Below the pieces are notes generated by a model. It was given only the letters and a program-made list of their open reading frames with translations. It made no database searches and had not been told where the DNA came from. The position numbers and the translations under genes were made by a program. Source: Candidatus Sediminicultor secundus (GTDB taxonomy: Bacteria > Atribacterota > JS1 > SB-45 > 34-128). Taken from it: DNA of 7,834 nucleotides. The stretch's first letter is position 1. Each line of letters begins with the position of its first letter. Shown here in pieces: positions 6,524-7,834 of the stretch. The stretch is taken from contig NCRO01000298.1 in assembly GCA_002849045.2 (NCBI GenBank), positions 1 to 7,834 of the forward strand, given 5' to 3'.

Positions 6524-7765
6524 TTAAGTGATATTTTTATTGACTATTAACCTATTTTTTAAGTAGTCGTATAGACTTCTTACCTTTATCTTATTCGATA
6601 CACATCTTACTCTCTTATTCATCGAAGAAATTAAAGGGAAAAAGTTGTCCGAGGGCATATATTCCTCTTCAGAAGCTATAAAGACCCCAAAGGCTGGACG
6701 TTTGCATCGGAAGATCAGATTGTTACCATCTCGGGTATATGATAATTCTGGATCTGGTAAGTGCATATCTCTAAAGTTATCAAAAAGAAAATAATTATCG
6801 AATTTCTCTTCATTACTTTGCACTACAATGTATATCACAGTATTGGATAGTATATTTGTGGGTAAATCGTGTATCTTAAGGATATCGATTGTGGAAACGA
6901 AATCCCTCGGGATTTGTATTTTTTCATACTTTTTCTCCCAAATCTTTTCTCCTGTGATATTCCAGATCTCCAGTGAAACCTCCACTGTTTTTTTCTCATG
7001 TATATCATTTATAACCATAACCTCAAGAGCTTGCTCCGATGGTTTATAATCTACAAAAGGTAAAATGTTAGCATAAAACTTCTTAGTATAATAATAAAGG
7101 GCTTTTGGCCTTTTGAAATAATCTACACAAGACCAGCTAAAGACAGGCCAGCTGTCATTATACTGCCAGTAGAGTGTGCCCGCTGTTTTGTATTTTCTCG
7201 CTCTCCAATGTTCTACCCCAAATTTTATAGCTTCAGCTTGGTTAAACTGAGAAAGATAGACAAATGCATCAAATTCCGTTATTGTCCCGAAGTGAGCATT
7301 AATGAAACGTAGTATCCTCTCCTGTCCATCTTTTTGTTTATTATGATTTAATATAACGGGATGGAATATCTCTTGTTCCTCTTTTTTAGCATAAAAGTTG
7401 ATAGTCTTCGGATCAGGAGCAGCTTGAAATCCAAATTCACTTATGAATCTACCGCTCTCCTCAGCGTAATCTTTATAATCTGCCCAACCTGACCATACAT
7501 TCCATATATGACAATCACCGGAACTCGCAGAATTTGCCTTATCTCCACCGTATGGACTCGAAGGCCAATAAGGCCTCGAAGGGTCCTCTTGGGCACATAT
7601 CATCGGGAAATCATGCAGATATAATTTATTTCCCAGGTATTCACCATCAACTTTATGGGTCATCATAGGCCATTCATCAAAACCCCAATTGATTTCATTG
7701 TTTCCACACCATAAGGCAATACTTGTATGATAACGTAGTTTTCTAACTATTTCTCTTACTTCTTT
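6524..7765 (-). CDS. GH2 beta-mannosidase, C-terminal half (5' end missing at contig edge)
   Basis: 413 native residues up to the stop. Motifs of GH2 beta-mannosidases are clear: SIALWCGNNE, with the acid/base Glu at residue 24 of the fragment; GRFISEFGFQ, with the nucleophile Glu at 110; then GTLYWQYNDSWPVFSWSCVDY and KALYYYTKKF, which close the TIM barrel. These are followed by about 170 residues of C-terminal beta-sandwich. It hydrolyses terminal beta-linked mannose from manno-oligosaccharides or glycans. Family members are usually 800-860 aa, so roughly half is missing, including any signal peptide; its cellular location is therefore unknown. The open frame continues to 7834, but those 23 codons (ending VYKRQ) are adapter. 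It leads the minus-strand cluster and supplies the mannose that the plus-strand operon could use. Confidence 0.92.
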   Translation of the reverse strand, partial: KEVREIVRKLRYHTSIALWCGNNEINWGFDEWPMMTHKVDGEYLGNKLYLHDFPMICAQEDPSRPYWPSSPYGGDKANSASSGDCHIWNVWSGWADYKDYAEESGRFISEFGFQAAPDPKTINFYAKKEEQEIFHPVILNHNKQKDGQERILRFINAHFGTITEFDAFVYLSQFNQAEAIKFGVEHWRARKYKTAGTLYWQYNDSWPVFSWSCVDYFKRPKALYYYTKKFYANILPFVDYKPSEQALEVMVINDIHEKKTVEVSLEIWNITGEKIWEKKYEKIQIPRDFVSTIDILKIHDLPTNILSNTVIYIVVQSNEEKFDNYFLFDNFRDMHLPDPELSYTRDGNNLIFRCKRPAFGVFIASEEEYMPSDNFFPLISSMNKRVRCVSNKIKVRSLYDYLKNRLIVNKNIT

Positions 7766-7834
7766 CTGTCTCTTATACACATATCCGAGCCCACGAGAAT
7801 AAGGCGAAGATCGGAGGCCGTCGTCAGGTTGCAA
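7766..7834. other. Illumina Nextera adapter read-through (not genomic)
   Basis: CTGTCTCTTATACACAT (7766-7782) opens the 19-bp Tn5 mosaic end, with one mismatch at 7783. It is followed by CCGAGCCCACGAGA (7785-7798), the Nextera read-2 adapter. TAAGGCGA (7800-7807) equals the N701 i7 index. 7808-7831 then matches the P7 flow-cell end with several substitutions (for example GCCGTC at 7817-7822), as expected of low-quality read tails. The native sequence stops at 7765. Confidence 0.97.

Noticed and set aside
7766..7834. Open frame giving the mannosidase 23 extra N-terminal residues with a Met at the end of the window
   Set aside because: These codons are entirely Nextera adapter and index sequence; the real gene continues beyond the missing contig edge.

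Overview
The window looks like bacterial DNA: sigma70-type promoter boxes, clear Shine-Dalgarno sites and tightly packed operons. It is AT-rich overall, and its content suggests an anaerobic polysaccharide or sugar fermenter. I cannot place it taxonomically. It appears to be a complete short-read contig, because the last 69 bases (7766-7834) are Illumina Nextera adapter read-through, not genomic DNA. The native sequence ends at 7765.

Layout. (1) Positions 1-72 are an exact inverted copy of the first 24 codons of the PfkB kinase gene that starts at 3098. (2) Positions 74-1665 form a module bounded by two 42-bp direct repeats (40/42 identical). It holds a MNT (wHTH-nucleotidyltransferase) gene and a HEPN gene, a toxin-antitoxin-type pair, with its own strong promoter and phased operator half-sites. 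The 5' end of the HEPN gene is out of frame with its only plausible start codon. (3) A rho-independent terminator (1678-1709) separates the module from a plus-strand operon: a mannitol-1-phosphate 5-dehydrogenase-like protein (1860-3056), a PfkB-family sugar kinase (3098-4249) and a D-lyxose/D-mannose isomerase of the cupin type (4295-4831). (4) A convergent minus-strand cluster follows, read from right to left: the C-terminal half of a GH2 beta-mannosidase (7765-6524), an exported but apparently truncated protein (6496-5702) and a TIM-barrel sugar isomerase/epimerase (5673-4837).

How the genes may work together (inference): beta-mannosidase releases mannose, the cupin isomerase turns mannose into fructose (or lyxose into xylulose), and the PfkB kinase phosphorylates a resulting sugar. 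The MtlD-like enzyme interconverts mannitol-1-phosphate and fructose-6-phosphate. Together they would form a mannose/mannitol catabolic island meeting at fructose phosphate. The TIM-barrel isomerase may act on a related sugar.

The items most worth a second look are the phased operator array of the MNT gene and a similar motif pair before mtlD, the repeat-bounded MNT-HEPN module, the inverted kinase 5' end (real inversion or duplication versus assembly artefact), the truncation and base-composition break at about 5701, and the adapter contamination. I see no convincing wholly new system.
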